Of a stretch of 64,000 bases of DNA, positions 1-13,000 are shown piece by piece (positions within the stretch are counted from its first letter, which is position 1; each line of letters begins with the position of its first letter). Source of the DNA: Aplidium turbinatum. Lineage: Eukaryota; Chordata; Ascidiacea; Aplousobranchia; Polyclinidae. A model generated the notes under the pieces. That model had not been told where the DNA came from, made no database searches, and worked only from the letters and a program-made list of their open reading frames with translations. The position numbers and the translations under genes were made by a program. The DNA lies in NCBI GenBank assembly GCA_918807975.1, contig OU964931.1, forward strand, positions 9,000,251-9,064,250, written 5' to 3'.

Positions 1-562
1 TATTTCAGAAGATTTTACCATAAGTCAACGAGTCACCACAGTGAGACATTCTTGTGTCGTGTAGTGCGTTTCATATCTCACTGTGAAAAATCTGCGGTGA
101 AGTGAACATTCTTGTGCATGCATAATTGCCTGGGGCTATTGAGGAGGTTATTTGATAAAAGTGTTATGTCTGCAAGCTAATTGCTTTGCAGAAAGTCTGA
201 TTAGCCTTGCATCCTTACTTGACCTGCCCTGCAAAGTTCTACTAGTTTCGGGTTTCAAATGTGAACAACTGAACACGGTACATCTATATATTTTAAAGCG
301 TTCAGTACAAAGTCAGTCATTTCCAGTGTGGAATAGGGTTTTTCATTTTTGGAAGCTATCATTGCCTTTGCATACGGAACCCATCTACTGTATTAATGGT
401 ACAGTTTAAAATGTGAAAAACTTTCAACTTAGCGATTTCTTTAAATTATGTAAACTTTTACTGTTTTGAAATTATTATCGGTTTTTCCAAGACAAGTCAG
501 CCAGTTACGTCCAGCGGTTTTCATACTTTCTTCAAATCATTTAATTGTGCTTTTCTGTTCAG
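1..562. other. intron sequence upstream of the first visible MOB2 exon
   Basis: No conserved protein is visible here. The stretch ends in a pyrimidine-rich tract and an AG acceptor at 561-562. Because the exon at 563 starts inside a codon, this is read as intron. The 5' exons of the gene lie outside the window. Confidence 0.6.
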
Positions 563-2398
563 CGATTTCGTTGTTCCATAACATCAACCACCTGTACGGG
601 AGCGTGTCGGAGTTCTGCACTGCCGAGTCATGCCCGCTCATGCAGGGTCCTTGTCAAACGTAAGATTGCATTTTGTATTTTTGTTTGTTTGTGTTATTGT
701 ATGTTTATTGCATTTTTTTATGCACTCAGTATCTTTCAACTGCCTAAGACCGTAGTTGACAACCACTTGGTTAGAATAGCACGGTACTGATGAAGTCCAG
801 TAAGCTGAGACTGTTGATTACCTGTGGACATGAGTTGACAAAGCTTTACATAGTCTCACAAAAAGTATTCCACCCTTTGTTCTTTATTTTCACTTTGAAA
901 GAACATAGCGACAAACCAGATGCTGGTGATTTTTTTTTTCAATAACATAATACAGAAGTATGAACTCTTGTTTAGAAATTGATAGGAATAAATTCAAACG
1001 AAGAAAGAAACAAACAAATTGGCGCCACGTGTGCCAATTTGAAGCTAGCCGAAGACAGCAGTATGGCTGTCTTCCGCTTACTTAAAAATCCCGGGACCAT
1101 GATAAGCAAACGTTTGCGATCTTTAACCGTGTTGACTTCTGTTTTGCAGGCAGTACACCTGGGTAGAGGAGCGAGGAAAGAAACTGAAATGCACAGCTCC
1201 TCAATACATAGATTATGTGATGACATTTTGTCAAAAGTGTGTCAGTAATCAAGAACTGTTCCCAACGAAATACGGTGAGTTAGTGGTGTGGTTCGTCTTC
1301 ACCTTACATGATGTTGAACCACCAGATAGAATAAGTGATGAAGTAGACCTTGGTGTCTCTTAACCTCTGTTTCGGTTGCTCGATGTCATTGAGAATGAAA
1401 AGTTATACAAAAATCTTTCATTTAGGATGTAACCGAATAATTAAACAAAGCAATTAACTAAAATCAGCCAGGTTTGAAACTTGCATAATTTGTTGCCAGT
1501 GTAAAGGCGGCTTCTTCAGTATCTTATTTAAAAGAGTAAGACTGTTGCTTTTCAAAATGTACAAAAATTAACATCTCGATTTTTATAAGAGATATTTTGT
1601 CTCCATATGTTTACGACTTTGCAAGGTTCACCTTTGCAGTAGCCTGTCGCATCCCTATCAGGGACGTGGCCACGAAGGGGGCTTGTTGAACAATCACCCC
1701 CCCAAAATTTTGTTTTGCCCTACTAAAAGTGTGTTTTTAATACTATTACAACGTTTTAATGACATTGTATTACAACGTTTTAATGACATTGTATTACACG
1801 TTTAATAAATGTCTTTCTGCATTCAGTAGATATATAGTTTCAAACAAACTCTTTATTTCAAACATTAAAATACCCCCCAACATTTGCTTTTACCCCACTA
1901 AAAAGTTCTTTCTATGTACGTCACTAATAATTCGTGTGCTTATCATAACCAGGTCACTAATCTTTTGTTTCATCTACAGCTCAAAACTTTTCCGACAACT
2001 TTTCAAACGACATCAAGAAGATGCTGCGTTTTCTTTTTCACGTGACGTCTCACCTCTATTACGCTCACTTCACCCGCTTACGTCAGCTGGATCTCCACGT
2101 TTATCTCAACATTGTATTTAAGCATTTCACGTATTTAGTTCGCGAGTTCAACCTCTTGGACCAGCGCGAAACGTCGAGTTTGGACGATTTAGTCGAAGCC
2201 ATGGGCATGTACGCCCCCGGTGCAGGCACTGAAAGTACTACGCCGCCAGACGGCGCTGTTACGTCAGCGTTTATCAACACTCAAAAGTCTTCCAACCCAC
2301 CGACGCACAGCTTCCAACCCAGTATCGACCCGCAGCGCGGCAACGGAGCCACTCGCGGCAGCATACCTTCGTTTCAAACATGGCCGACATCCACGTGA
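563..2398 (+). CDS. MOB2: MOB2-like kinase activator, 3' three coding exons
   Basis: This gene encodes a MOB-family co-activator; MOB2 is known to bind the N-terminal region of NDR/LATS kinases. Three exons are supported: 563-659, 1150-1274 and 1980-2398 (stop TGA at 2396). Donors GTAAGA and GTGAGT and three AG acceptors keep one frame throughout. Exon 1 carries SEFCTAESC, the first zinc-binding Cys pair. Exon 2 carries QYTWVEERGKK then KCTAPQYIDYVM, close to the vertebrate MOB2 signature. Exon 3 carries LFHVTSHLYYAHF, with the zinc-binding His pair, then VREFNLLDQRET. MOB1 and MOB3 differ at these sites, so MOB2 is preferred. The C-terminal tail, about 70 residues rich in Ser, Thr, Pro and Gly, is longer than I recall for vertebrate MOB2. 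The N-terminal exons are upstream of the window. Confidence 0.9.
1747..1794 (+). repeat. 24-bp tandem duplication in a MOB2 intron
   Basis: A 24-base unit beginning TTACAACGTTTTAATGACAT occurs twice in a row without a gap. It lies in the intron between exons 1150-1274 and 1980-2398, in AT-rich sequence next to C-rich tracts (1695-1715, 1870-1880) that resemble eroded hAT ends. Confidence 0.8.
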
Positions 2399-2514
2399 TC
2401 TGTACGCTTTTTTTTCTTGTCACGTTCGATCGAAGAGTTGTTGTTGAAAGCCATTTCCGACGTCGTTGGTTGAAGGCGGGAAGACAGAAAACATTTTACG
2501 ACAACCACCGTGGG

Positions 2515-2750
2515 ACCAGTCCGCAAATCAGCTTTTTTGATGACGTGTGACGACGTTGAATCAATGTAAAAAGGGCTAATTTGTTGAGGCGAGATGACTT
2601 GCGGTGACGAACCACCAGCTCTTTCTTTGTAATGTGGATGAGTTCCTCCATGGTCTTCCCAGTTGGCACATCAGTCCTTTTATGCATATATTCAACGTTT
2701 ACAGACGTTAATTCAATGTAAAAAGGACTCATTTGCTGATTTGGTTGCTC
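2515..2750. repeat. two copies of a short palindromic MITE
   Basis: Two degraded copies sit here, at about 2515-2590 and 2663-2745. The core reads AACGTCTGCAGACGTT-like, flanked by TTGAATCAATGTAAAAA and its complement, then by CAGCAAATCAG/CTGATTTGCTG. Each copy can fold into a hairpin of about 35 bp arms. The same unit recurs near 3745, 5420, 40873, 52838 and 60585. Confidence 0.75.
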
Positions 2751-3424
2751 AGTTGAAGCGTGAGGTGCTACTAGTTTTTCAACTTCCTGACGCCCTGGGT
2801 TTTCTTTGTTGGTGCACAGCCGATTGCATTGACTTCTGCACATGATCTTACACGTTTACTATTTGTCGACTTACTTAGTCGTTGTAACGCGGTAGCGTTG
2901 GAGTTCTTTAACCTTCGTTTTCGATGAAGTCCAAGAAAGACAAACGAATTCATAAATTTCTTGCTACCTACATCGCGTAAACTTGGAATCATGGCTACCT
3001 AGAAATGCGGATTGATTTGTGACACTCTATAGAATTTTCCGGTTTTGCGAACTCTTGGTGACTGTTTGAATAAATTTTTCTAAAAATTATGTTTTAACGT
3101 CTTCTTTACTGTCTTCTTCTGTGGCAACTTCAGTCAGACTGGTAATCGCCTTTTAACAGTCTGATTGAGCGTTTTTCAACTTTTTCTCTTTTTCTGCTGC
3201 TTCCGAAAGGCAACAAAAAGGCTTTATGTCATTACGAGTCAGCAAAAACTACAAAAACCTTATAAAATTTCAGTCAGACACTAAGTAGTAGCTGTAATCA
3301 AAGTCTACGAAGTGTGACAAATCAGGCGCAATTCCAGGTGGCCATGTTGGAATTTCAGTTTTATTATCGTGTCTTTTGTTTTAATGCCATGTTCCTTTGA
3401 GATAAAAAAAAAAAAATGAAGGCT

Positions 3425-3500
3425 ATATACAGGAATCGAACCATTGTTCAGTGTTTACGAAACAATCTCACCAACTGAGAGACAAAACTTTTGTGTTTCA
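3425..3500 (-). pseudogene. tRNA-like remnant
   Basis: On the minus strand a segment has an A-box-like TCAGTTGGTGAGA and a B-box-like GGTTCGATTCC at tRNA-like spacing. The anticodon arm would need an oversized loop and the acceptor stem does not pair well. It is read as a tRNA-derived fossil or SINE head, not a working tRNA. Confidence 0.35.
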
Positions 3501-3744
3501 GCCCAGCGCTCGCTAAATTCAAGATTTGTTTTAAATTCGCTAAATTCAAGATGGGTTCGCTTCCCAGGTTATGGTGTTTTTTTTTTCTTTAGTTTTTTTC
3601 TAACTCACGCAATTGTCTTGGAAACTGTTACTTGTACCATTTGTACAGTATGTTGCTTTTGCAGCCACGATACCATCTTGGTTTCGGAGCTTTCGATTCA
3701 CTATTAGACCTTATCAATTGTGCTACTTGTGTGGCAAGCTAACC

Positions 3745-3840
3745 TTTCCAAACAGCAAATCAGTAGTTTTTTACATTGATTTAGCATCTGCAGACGTTGA
3801 ACCAATGTAAAAAATGACTGAACATTTGCTGTCTGGGTTG
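3745..3840. repeat. palindromic MITE copy
   Basis: This is a well preserved copy of the hairpin MITE. AACAGCAAATCAGTAG leads into TTTTTTACATTGATTTAGC, then the CTGCAGACGTTGAACCAATG half, and it closes with CATTTGCTGTCTGGG. The arms are imperfect complements around the central CTGCAG. Confidence 0.8.
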
Positions 3841-5414
3841 AATTGAATGTCAACTTCTCAAAGTCTTGTTGATCGTTTAAAAAAGTAGATCGATTCATTA
3901 CTCAGTAAAACGCACAGTAACTATTATCATTTTGCTATGAGATTTTTTAAAGACGCTTATCTCCAATCTGGAATGAAGATGGAAGAACTTTCTTTTTTTT
4001 AGTTTTTGTTAAAATTTGAATTCAATTGCTTACATTTGCCTTGGTCAATGGCATTGTACTGCTAAGTTGCCTCAGTTGTGAGTTTTATTAATGGGCATTC
4101 GGTGTTCCTCAGTAATCGTAACATAAATGATTGGGATACTCTGTTACCATACACAAATGGTAATTGCGGTTCTGAGTGACGTTTACAACAGACAGAAACA
4201 TCTATGCAACGTTTGTTGATGTATCAAGCCGGTACGATAAGCACAATTTTTCACAGTTTCGGTTTTTTGTTTTGAAGAATTCTCTCGATTTCTTAACCAC
4301 CTTGTTGTTGCTTCGTTTCTTTTAAGGTCTAGCTTTCGGTGCGCTTGCCAATGGACGGATCTCCGTAGTTTAGCTAAGTTCTATTAGCCAGATTCGGAAT
4401 ATTTTTCTGTAAAACGTTAATGCGATGACCTTCGAAACAGTCGCTAACTTGTGATAACTGCCGAATGTCGACTCAAAAATTTCTTTTTTTTTGGCTGAAG
4501 CAAGGTCTTGACTTGAGATTTGAGGTCATATACATAATAAAGCGCACGTTGCCAATTTCAAACAATATCTCAGACCACAAAGTGACGGATTTTGCTGTCT
4601 GAGATACTACCACCGAAGTCAGTCAATGACGACATACGTCACTGATTTTGATCTCATGACGTCACATAGTGACTAATTCATCATCGCTTCTGCTTCAAGC
4701 AGTGTCTGTGCACGACAGTTTCTTATTTTTAGATATTTATTCTGTATCTTGAAATGATGACTAATACCATAGGTGACTGTTCAAACATGATAGGGTGTTT
4801 TTCTTCCCCTCCCTTCACCCATGGCTCTGACCCCCCCTTATATATTTTTTGAACAGCACCTATCAATATCACTTCCTTTATTTCAGTCAACCCTATCCAG
4901 AACTTGATTCAATTTTGGCATACCTTTATGTTTCGCGCCACTGATTCAGTGTTGTTTTGTGTAGAGAAGTGTGTTGGCGTCTTCTGCAGACAATTGTTAT
5001 TTGTTAATTGCCATTGACATAAGAGTGTGTTCCAAAGCCAAACGATCGTTTTGTAATGTGAAAGAATTTATGTTCTGAGGATTGTCTGCAAACAACTTAG
5101 TTCTTGGCTCAAAATATTAAAAATCCGAAAACGCCTGGCAACACTAGTATTAAGGATATATTTTGTCATTTTTCAAGGTGAAACCAGTTTTGCAGTGTCA
5201 TGAGATTCAGGGATTACACTTTTACAATTTCGTTTCTCACAAACTATCATTTCAAAGAGATATAAGCACATTTAAAACCTAGAGTTCGAAATCAAAACTA
5301 CATTAGCCTCCAGTCAGTCTTATAGGTTTACACGTTGTAAGTCCTATGTATATAGATGTCTGTAGTTAAAATCGTCCGGTTTAATCCAAACGCATTTGTA
5401 TCCAGCGGGCAAAA

Positions 5415-5495
5415 ACTTTTTTTTACTTGCATCACAACGTTTGCATCAGACGTTGAACCAATGTAAAAAGGACAGGCTTTACTATCTAGGTAAAG
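5415..5495. repeat. degraded palindromic MITE copy
   Basis: The right half (CAGACGTTGAACCAATGTAA) matches the family exactly. The left half is eroded, and the outer CAGCAAATC arms are barely visible. Confidence 0.65.
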
Positions 5496-6162
5496 TCAAT
5501 GTTTTCTCTCCGTTGGTGTAAACAACAGCGTTGTACGTCAGGACCCCGTCCCCCCCAGTGCACTTCTTCGATGTATTTAACGTTTCAAGTATTTCGGTTT
5601 GCGTTGATATTCTGTTGCTTCGTTGTATTCAGCACACGCTTTGTTATCCTTCATTATGTATCTGCGTGAAGTAATAAAACACTGTTCTTACTCAAGCCAT
5701 CCTCCTCTGCTGTGATGAAAATATTGCACTGCAGCTGACATACCGTGCGTTTGTAGCGTCAGATGCCTCAAACATTAGTAGCACAGTGGTTTGGTGTAGC
5801 AGGATAGTCAGGTTATGTAAACCTACTCCCTTTGAGACGTGCTTCACGATGATTAGATTAATAATACTGTTGCTCGTTATTACTGTCATTCTATTATCGT
5901 CACGTCAAAAGAAGATGACGAGATCGCGTCGGCAGTGACGTGACGATACTCGGCATGACAAATCTCCAAGACAGAGAGAGTTAGAAGACGTGTTACCACG
6001 GCAATCCTGAAAGGCTCGTAAAAAACAAAATAACAATAATTTTGTTGCACTAAAACTACAAACAGTGCTAACTTGTGTAAATGCAATTACCATTTGCTGA
6101 GTTTTCTCGTGTTTATTCAATCAAAATTTTAATTGTCCTTTTCTAATAACCATACCTTTCGT

Positions 6163-6335
6163 CGGCTGCATAGCCGAGTGGTGAGAGCGCTGTAACGGCA
6201 GTTGAAAGGGTGCCGGTTCGACACCGCTCATGAGCACGCGGCTGTGTCTTTGGCAGGACACTTAAAGGCATGTCTGAAGATAGGCTTCTTTGTCTTTCAG
6301 CCCACTTAATCTAAATCTTCAACCACCATGTGTGA
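6163..6335 (+). repeat. tRNA-derived SINE, family A
   Basis: The element begins with a tRNA-like head: A box TAGCCGAGTGGTGAGAG and B box GGTTCGACACC, about 45 bases apart. A body follows containing GGCTGTGTCTTTGGCAGGAC, and the copy ends near CTAAATCTTCAACCACC. An inverted copy lies at 19810-19988, and eroded ones near 7590-7700, 36452-36560 and 47560-47700. The head identifies a RNA polymerase III-type SINE. Confidence 0.85.
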
Positions 6336-6624
6336 GCTTAGATACGACAACCAAAACCACACCCTCTTTAAGCCACCCCCTTTGCTACGTCACTGGTCTC
6401 GTCTATTCATTCTGCATCTAATAGATCCGTTGGCAGCGCTGGAAGAGTAGACGTAGTAGGGGCCCTGATCAATTTATTTATACTCACTATTCACATCATT
6501 CAGTACAGTTTCTATCTCCGTTGCAATAACGAAATGTGCCATAATGTCATTAACATGAGTGGTAACGTTAAACTTAAAGGCATCGTCTGCAAACGTTAAA
6601 TCAACATCGTTGATTAGTTTTGAA

Positions 6625-6880
6625 TCCTTATCCTCGGACTGACAGTTCAGTTTTGTTTTTATTTCTGACCATCACAACGAAAAACCAATATATGCCAAAC
6701 ATAGCAAAGGTCTAGAAAAAGGTAGAAGCGACAAAACGCGATTGACAAAGCCTTTGATAGGTTACTACTGGTAGTTTCGCGTACTTGTAGAGGCTCTTGA
6801 CGCAGGCCAGCTACCGAGATTGACAGAGTGAAGTTGCGATATTTGAAATTTGTTGCCGGGAAATTATTCATGCACGTAAC
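6625..6880 (-). repeat. SINE B copy interrupted by a second short retroposon (R2 family)
   Basis: The 3' end of SINE B (TTATCCTCGGACTGAC on plus) stops at about 6644. It resumes at about 6745 with AAAGCCTTTGATAGG and runs to GAGATTGACAGAGTGAAG. The 100 bases between belong to another repeated family that begins AGTTCAGTTTTGTTTTTATT. An ACTGAC/ATTGAC pair at the joints looks like a target duplication. The compound lies just downstream of the channel gene's stop codon, so it may be in its 3' untranslated region. Confidence 0.7.
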
Positions 6881-7014
6881 TAGTAAAAATTTAAGAAACA
6901 CTTTGCTAAACGTTATGTACAAGTGTACAACACAACAAAAACCGTTTGCAATTTCGCAAAACATTTGCTGCATCACCTTGCTGTGAATCCTGTGATACAA
7001 CAATCGTGAGCCTT

Positions 7015-10000
7015 TCATTGGGAAATGGAAGTTTGTAAATTTGTGCTCCAAGTTGTAGAAGTAGTCACATTTTCCACTTTTGCTTTGTCTTTTCTGTTGG
7101 AATTTTTTCGTAAAGATTTTGAACTTGTGTAAATCCTCACAATCAAGTATTGGATCACTTCTGCCATGGTAAGAAAACTCATACCAACCCAAAGACCAAG
7201 TTGTCCTCCTGAGATATTAAAACAGTAGTAAGAACAACATCAGCTTTAAAATATTTTGAAGAAAAGTTCTGCAATAAATGAAAACGTGGCAAAAGAAAGC
7301 CAGACAAAGTAGCACAAAATAATCCAATCACCCACAGTCGGAGCAGGAGGGTAGCGTCAATACGTCAGAATAAGCTCAACCACCGATCTTGGACCATCAT
7401 CGCAACTGCATACAGCTGGTGGAACGTTTTGCTCACTTGTGCTTTTTCAATAAGCATTATCAAATTTTTGTCCAAGCTTCTTTGCAAGACCAATAGGACG
7501 ATCATCGTTGTTGAACACGAACGATAACCAATACTACACTAAGCACTGTTTTGTTTAATTTTTCGTCACCAACGTTTTTGTCGAGTCCAGGCTTACTCCC
7601 AGCGGTGAAAGGTTTTCTGGGCGAAAAGGCAAGCAAGCAAATCTTCGTGCCCACCTTGGCACGCTAGTAGCCTAAGTGTCCAGCCAAAGGCATAACCCCA
7701 TGCTTTTGTACATTTCAACAATAATCGGAAACTTCACTCTATCAATCTCGGTGACCTGAGCTGTGTCTGTGGGTCAAAGCCTCTACGAGTATGCGAAACT
7801 AACAAGATTAAGCTCTCAAAGAAGCTTTCCCTGTCTGAGGATAAAAATTCAATCAATCAATTGTTGAACCAAAGCACTTTTGACTATCATAGTAGGGCTC
7901 TTACTATTCGGCTAGCTAATGTGCCAACGAACACCCAGGATTACGAATGATTTTTTACCTATGTCACTGGTAAGAGATGATTCATCGATTTTTTTCGTTT
8001 GTTTTTCCTTCAAATATCCGATTTCAGAAAAAGTGACATCCAAAGCAACGTAGCTGTTTCCTTGAAAAAGTTCCGATTCGATTTCACAGTCGTTCTAAAT
8101 ACCAACAATCACTTGACTACGTGAACTGAAACCTCAGCATTATTATATAAATCAGGTCTACTGAGCCACCTCTGTTTGTCTTGCAAACAATGCCAACCAC
8201 ACAGTAACTGCCACCTAATAATTTGTTATTTTAAGCGTAAAACACCTTCAGAGGTTGGTGTAGGCTACTATAAATTACGTTCAGTCGATGTAGTGGCGTA
8301 GCTAGGGAATGTGCCGCCCGGGGCGGATTCAGATTTTGCCGCCCCTTCAAGAAAAAGCAGGTGAAAATGAAATGCGTTTTTTTATCAGCACTGCAATACG
8401 CAACGTGCTAATTTCAATTTGCGGTGTAAAGTCAGACGAACGTACCATTATCAGTAGCGTAGCCAGGAATTGTGAAAGGGAGAGGTTTTGACGGTCGGCG
8501 AGCGAAGCCCGACGGCGTACTCGCCGAAGACAACACTTATCGGCGGGGGGTCTGGGGGGCCTCCCCCAGAAAATTTTGAAAAATTACTTTGAATTTGGTG
8601 CTTTCTGAGAGCATTTTTAACAAAAATGTGGGTATGAATATTCCTGTAAAACGGTGCTGTCCGGTGGCATAACAAAAGAATAAGATCATGTTTTCTTCGG
8701 CATTTTTCGAAAATAAAGCTGAAGTCTTTATGTTTTCTTGTTGCTAATTCCTGACGGAGATATTTGAATGTTTGATATTGGCAAAACTATAGCTCTTTTA
8801 ATGCAGTTTCGTTTAAAATTAGGCAAACTTTTTTTTAGAGACATAGGTTGAATGCTTTTTTTTGCGAGATTATTACAGTTTTATTATTTATCAATTTTCT
8901 CCTTAGTTGATCCAAAAAACGATCTAATTCCGGTAAGTCACTAACTTTTATGTTTTAAAGTTAACCCGAAGTTTAAAAAATGTAACGTCATAGACGTCAT
9001 ACATCTTAATGAGTGTCAGACAAAAAGGTTTGAGACAAAGAAGTTACTTTATTTCTGATATATTCAAGTTTTGTATAACGAATCACTGGAATCGGGTATA
9101 GGCTATAAAAGGTTAGTGCAATTTTTCACGGCTGTAGATATTGCGGTGTTTTCATCGACTGCACGAGTTAGCTGGATACCATGGTTGTAGAGCTGAACAG
9201 TTGTAGAGCGGTCACACCCTGCTATATGAATTATGAAAGGTCATTCGAATTATAAAGCATAATATGACACACAAGTTCTTACTCATTTTAAAAGATAAAG
9301 CACCAGAATTGCTTTCACATGTCGAATTCGTAGAATCATGCTTGCAGCTAACAGCTATGAAAAATTTATCAACACAAGCAATAAGAATGCAAAAAATCAT
9401 TGATACTGATGAAACTAAAGGGAAAAAGGAAGTTGACGAAGAACCTTTTCACACATCTTGCTAATGACATCCTCAACAGTTGGGACCAATTTTCTATACA
9501 GATTAAGCAAAGCCAAACCATTTAATCGGTTTTCAGAGGTTGAATTTCTTAAATAAGTTTAAGTCTTCGAAGAGCAGAAAAAGATTTTTCATTGGTGCAA
9601 GTGGTGATGATGATGGCTATCCCTCGTCTTCGAGAATGATGGCCTTCGCAATAAAATAAAAGCGAACGGTGAGTTCTTAAATGGTTAATTAGTCCAATCT
9701 TGGCTTTAAAAGTTCGGTTACATTTGGTACATTTAAGGTCCTTTGGGAGAGTTGGTTGTGGGTGTGATTGTCGTTCTTTTCTTTGCATTCTTTTTTCTTT
9801 TAACCTTTTAGAGCAAGCTCTCTCCTCGGACTACTACCTTAACGTGGTGAGAGAGTTTCCGTGCCTCAATGACCTCTAGAGCTGTACTGGCGGGAGCTAA
9901 CTGCTCCCAGAAGAGTCACCCATGCCAGGTTGGTCGAAAGGTAGAGGTCAGACAAAACGTAGTCCAAAGTCCCCAACGGCGGAACAGGCGGATGAAGCCA

Positions 10001-13000
10001 GCCAGGCTCAACGACTGGTGCAAGTGGTAGGCTAACTGGAAGAGTAGCCAGAATGCGGAGTAAAATATTAATGTTTGGAAACGTTGACTACGGGCAAAAT
10101 GGCAATGCACTTACAGCACTTTTTGGCAAGCTGGTTTGGGAAGAATTGAAAAGACATCGATACCACATATACGCAGTTCAGATATAATAGCAAGGGCGTT
10201 TATACATGGCAGATCTGCTTCGTAAAATTCAAAGAGTGATTCAGTTTTCTCCATTTAGTTTTTCTCAAAAGGGGGGGTTGAAACCCCCAACCCTCCCCCC
10301 CTTTGGCTACGCCACTGACCACTATAATTTAGTAATATACTGAATGCAAAAGCACAAAAACTGCTGCAGAATTAAAATAATCAGTTTGTAACCTTTTACA
10401 AGGCTACCCAAATTTGAAGAGCATGTTTCCGCCTCTGCTTAATAAAGGCTAGTAGGAATTTTGTAACGTATAAAAACATAACAGCAGAAAATGTCATGAA
10501 AATTTGAAACGTTTTTAGATATTTAAGATGTTTTGACAGGGCCGGATTTAGCAGTAGGCAGAGTAGGCAGTTGCCTAGGGCGGCAAATTATTGGGGGCGG
10601 CAAAATATACGAATATATTACATTGATAAATGATAATACTGTAGGCTACGTGAATATAATTATTCACAACAGATATTTATAGGAATTAATAAATATGTTA
10701 TCACATCACACACATTTATAAACAGTGCGGCAAGTCATGTATGGCAAGTCATCGCCCCTAGAGTACTTCACGTTTGATTGGTTTTCAACAATATGTGCTG
10801 CTTAGCGCTTGTTTTATTTTTCTGTCTCGCTTAGTATGGAGGACTAGGGTTTGTCTGTGCAATTTTTATTAATCTTTGTTCGGTTTGTTTCACTGTTAGT
10901 AAATTTAAAGGAGCCTAGAAAAAATGTTTTTAGTCGATGTTAGGTTGATGGAAAAGTTGCAGGCTATTTTGTGTACTTGCCTTGATGCTTAAAGTATGTA
11001 AACCATGAATGATCGCATGAACGATCTCACATTTTTGAGGATTAACTCATCTTTACTTGTTTCTACAGACTTTGAAGAAATTATTGATTTGTTTGCAAGA
11101 GAAAAAGCCCGCCGCAAGCTATTTTAAACAATTAGTTCATTATACAATAACATTCATTGATGTATTCAAATAAACAGTGCAAATAACTTTTTTGTAAGGA
11201 ATTGAAAATATAAATCGTAGCGCACCATCGAAAATTTTTTTTGGGGGGGCGGCACTTTTCGTATCTGCCTAGGGCAGCGCTTAGGCTAAATCCGGCCCTG
11301 TGCAGTTTTGAACGTTGCCATTCTTTTTGCTTTTATTTTTCGTGTACTTTTGCATTATAAAAAAAAAGTCCTGTCTGAAAGTGCCGCCCGGGGCGGTCCG
11401 CCCCCCCCCGCCCCCCCCTAGCTACGCCACTGAGTGTCGATGTGAAACAAACGGGTGGCTTTTAAAATGATAGCTTAATAATGAGGTTAAGTCTTCATCA
11501 AAGAGATCTCACTTCAAACTGCATGCTCGTTTGGACTCCTGGAAACGTGGCATATGAAACTGAAGTGTAATATTCGGTGAAATTGCACGGCAGAGTGCAT
11601 TGGCAATCTTCGTGTGTTAGCTGCAAAGAATCAATATAAGTAGAGAGATAAGTACCAAGGTGAGTGCTCACATTTTTTTAATAAAAAAAGCAAATGAGAA
11701 TTTATTTGATTTCGGACTGCAGCAAAACGTCATTTTTACGCCAATTGGAAAGTGTGAAGCTTAGTACTTTCATTTCACTTTTATAGCCCAGTAGCGTTGA
11801 AAGGAAGGTCCAATGATGAGTCAAATCAAATGATGTCCGGTAACAAATCCATTTTATATGGAAAATTGTAAACCTGCAGGATGTAGTGGTATCCATCTGG
11901 AATCCTGAGTGTTGCGCGAAAAATAAATAAACATGTGAAAATAAGTAGGCTATGCCATAAAAATGTGAGTGTAGGTTCGTGGCTGTCTGAAGGTGCGGCC
12001 TGATTTGTTTACGGCCCCCTAAAATCATCTCAGGCCAGGGTCCGATAATACCCTCCGGAGTCCGGACCTCCTGTCAACGCTGCTGCACCAAGCCATTAAT
12101 CCAATGATCCTTTCAAAATACAGAAAGATACAAGTGCCAGTGCGTATAATTTAGCTTTGCACATTCGGCTGGTAAACTCAATTACGATTGTGCTCAGTTG
12201 CCTTAGCCTATTGCAATTTTTTTATGACGTAGGGTTAATTTGTTTTCCTACATCTGAAGAGTCCATGTGCAAAACGATCAAACTACCAAAACCACCTTTC
12301 GAGTAAACTGAAAATTAAGTTTGAGATTGATCGTTTTGTGGCTGAACCCTGTTATTTTAAAGCCTTATTTTGAGATATATTGATCGTTTTGCCGCAAAAA
12401 CAAAAGCTGCTACATAAAAATTTTGATATTAACGCAACGGGAGATGGTAAAATATAAAAAATCAGAAATAATAGAGTTTGATCGTTATGCACCTGGACTC
12501 TTCATCTGTTGCATGCTTCTTTTAAGTGAACAAATTTCTAACTTTTTTGCTTACAATTTTGAATTCTAATGCCAGTAGGCCTATTTATGGATAGGAGCGT
12601 AATTTTGTAAAATTATTACTTGAAAAGTATAAAAAAAAATTATGCCGGACCAAATATGCGTATCCGGGTTAGAGTCTTAGACCGCGAGCCAAACTTGCGT
12701 TTCTCATCGACTAATATGTTTTATTTCAGAATATTTGTGCCACAGACAAGAAACAAAATTCTGCCTCGCACAACATATTTTCGCCTCGCGTCACGCGGGC
12801 CTGCAGGTTGCACAATGCACACCCCTGAAGTGGAGCTTATGCATAAAAGGTTTATTATATTTGACAACGGTCCATGCCTACAAAAAAGGTTAAAACATGG
12901 AATAAAAAGACTCACGTTATGTTCTACTTCGTTTGTATAAGCGGTTGAACAATTTTCCACTTGGCGAGGAGTGCATTCTTTGGCGTAGTTAGCTGCCCAA

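Larger units (their letters stand above)
2399..6160. other. MOB2 3' flank and intergenic repeats
   Basis: The likely MOB2 3' untranslated region starts here; a possible AATAAA polyadenylation signal lies at 3069-3074. No further host exon was recognised. The stretch holds four copies of a short palindromic MITE and a tRNA-like remnant, listed separately. The rest is AT-rich with no structure I can name. Confidence 0.5.
8291..11432. mobile_element. outer hAT-type DNA transposon in intron 6 of the channel gene
   Basis: The ends read TAGTGGCGTAGCTAGGG at left and CCTAGCTACGCCACTG at right, an inverted pair typical of hAT elements. Subterminal GTGCCGCCCGGGGCGG repeats occur at both ends. The flanks share AGTCGA-like bases (TCAGTCGATG and AGTGTCGATG), so the target duplication is imperfect. 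Two other hAT elements (8452-10317, 10537-11300) lie inside. I found no transposase belonging to the outer element; it looks non-autonomous. Confidence 0.75.

Noticed and set aside
6659-7192. 177-codon minus-strand open frame as an independent gene
   Set aside because: Its upstream part is an off-frame reading of the channel's last exon, and its lower part runs through SINE B and R2 repeats.
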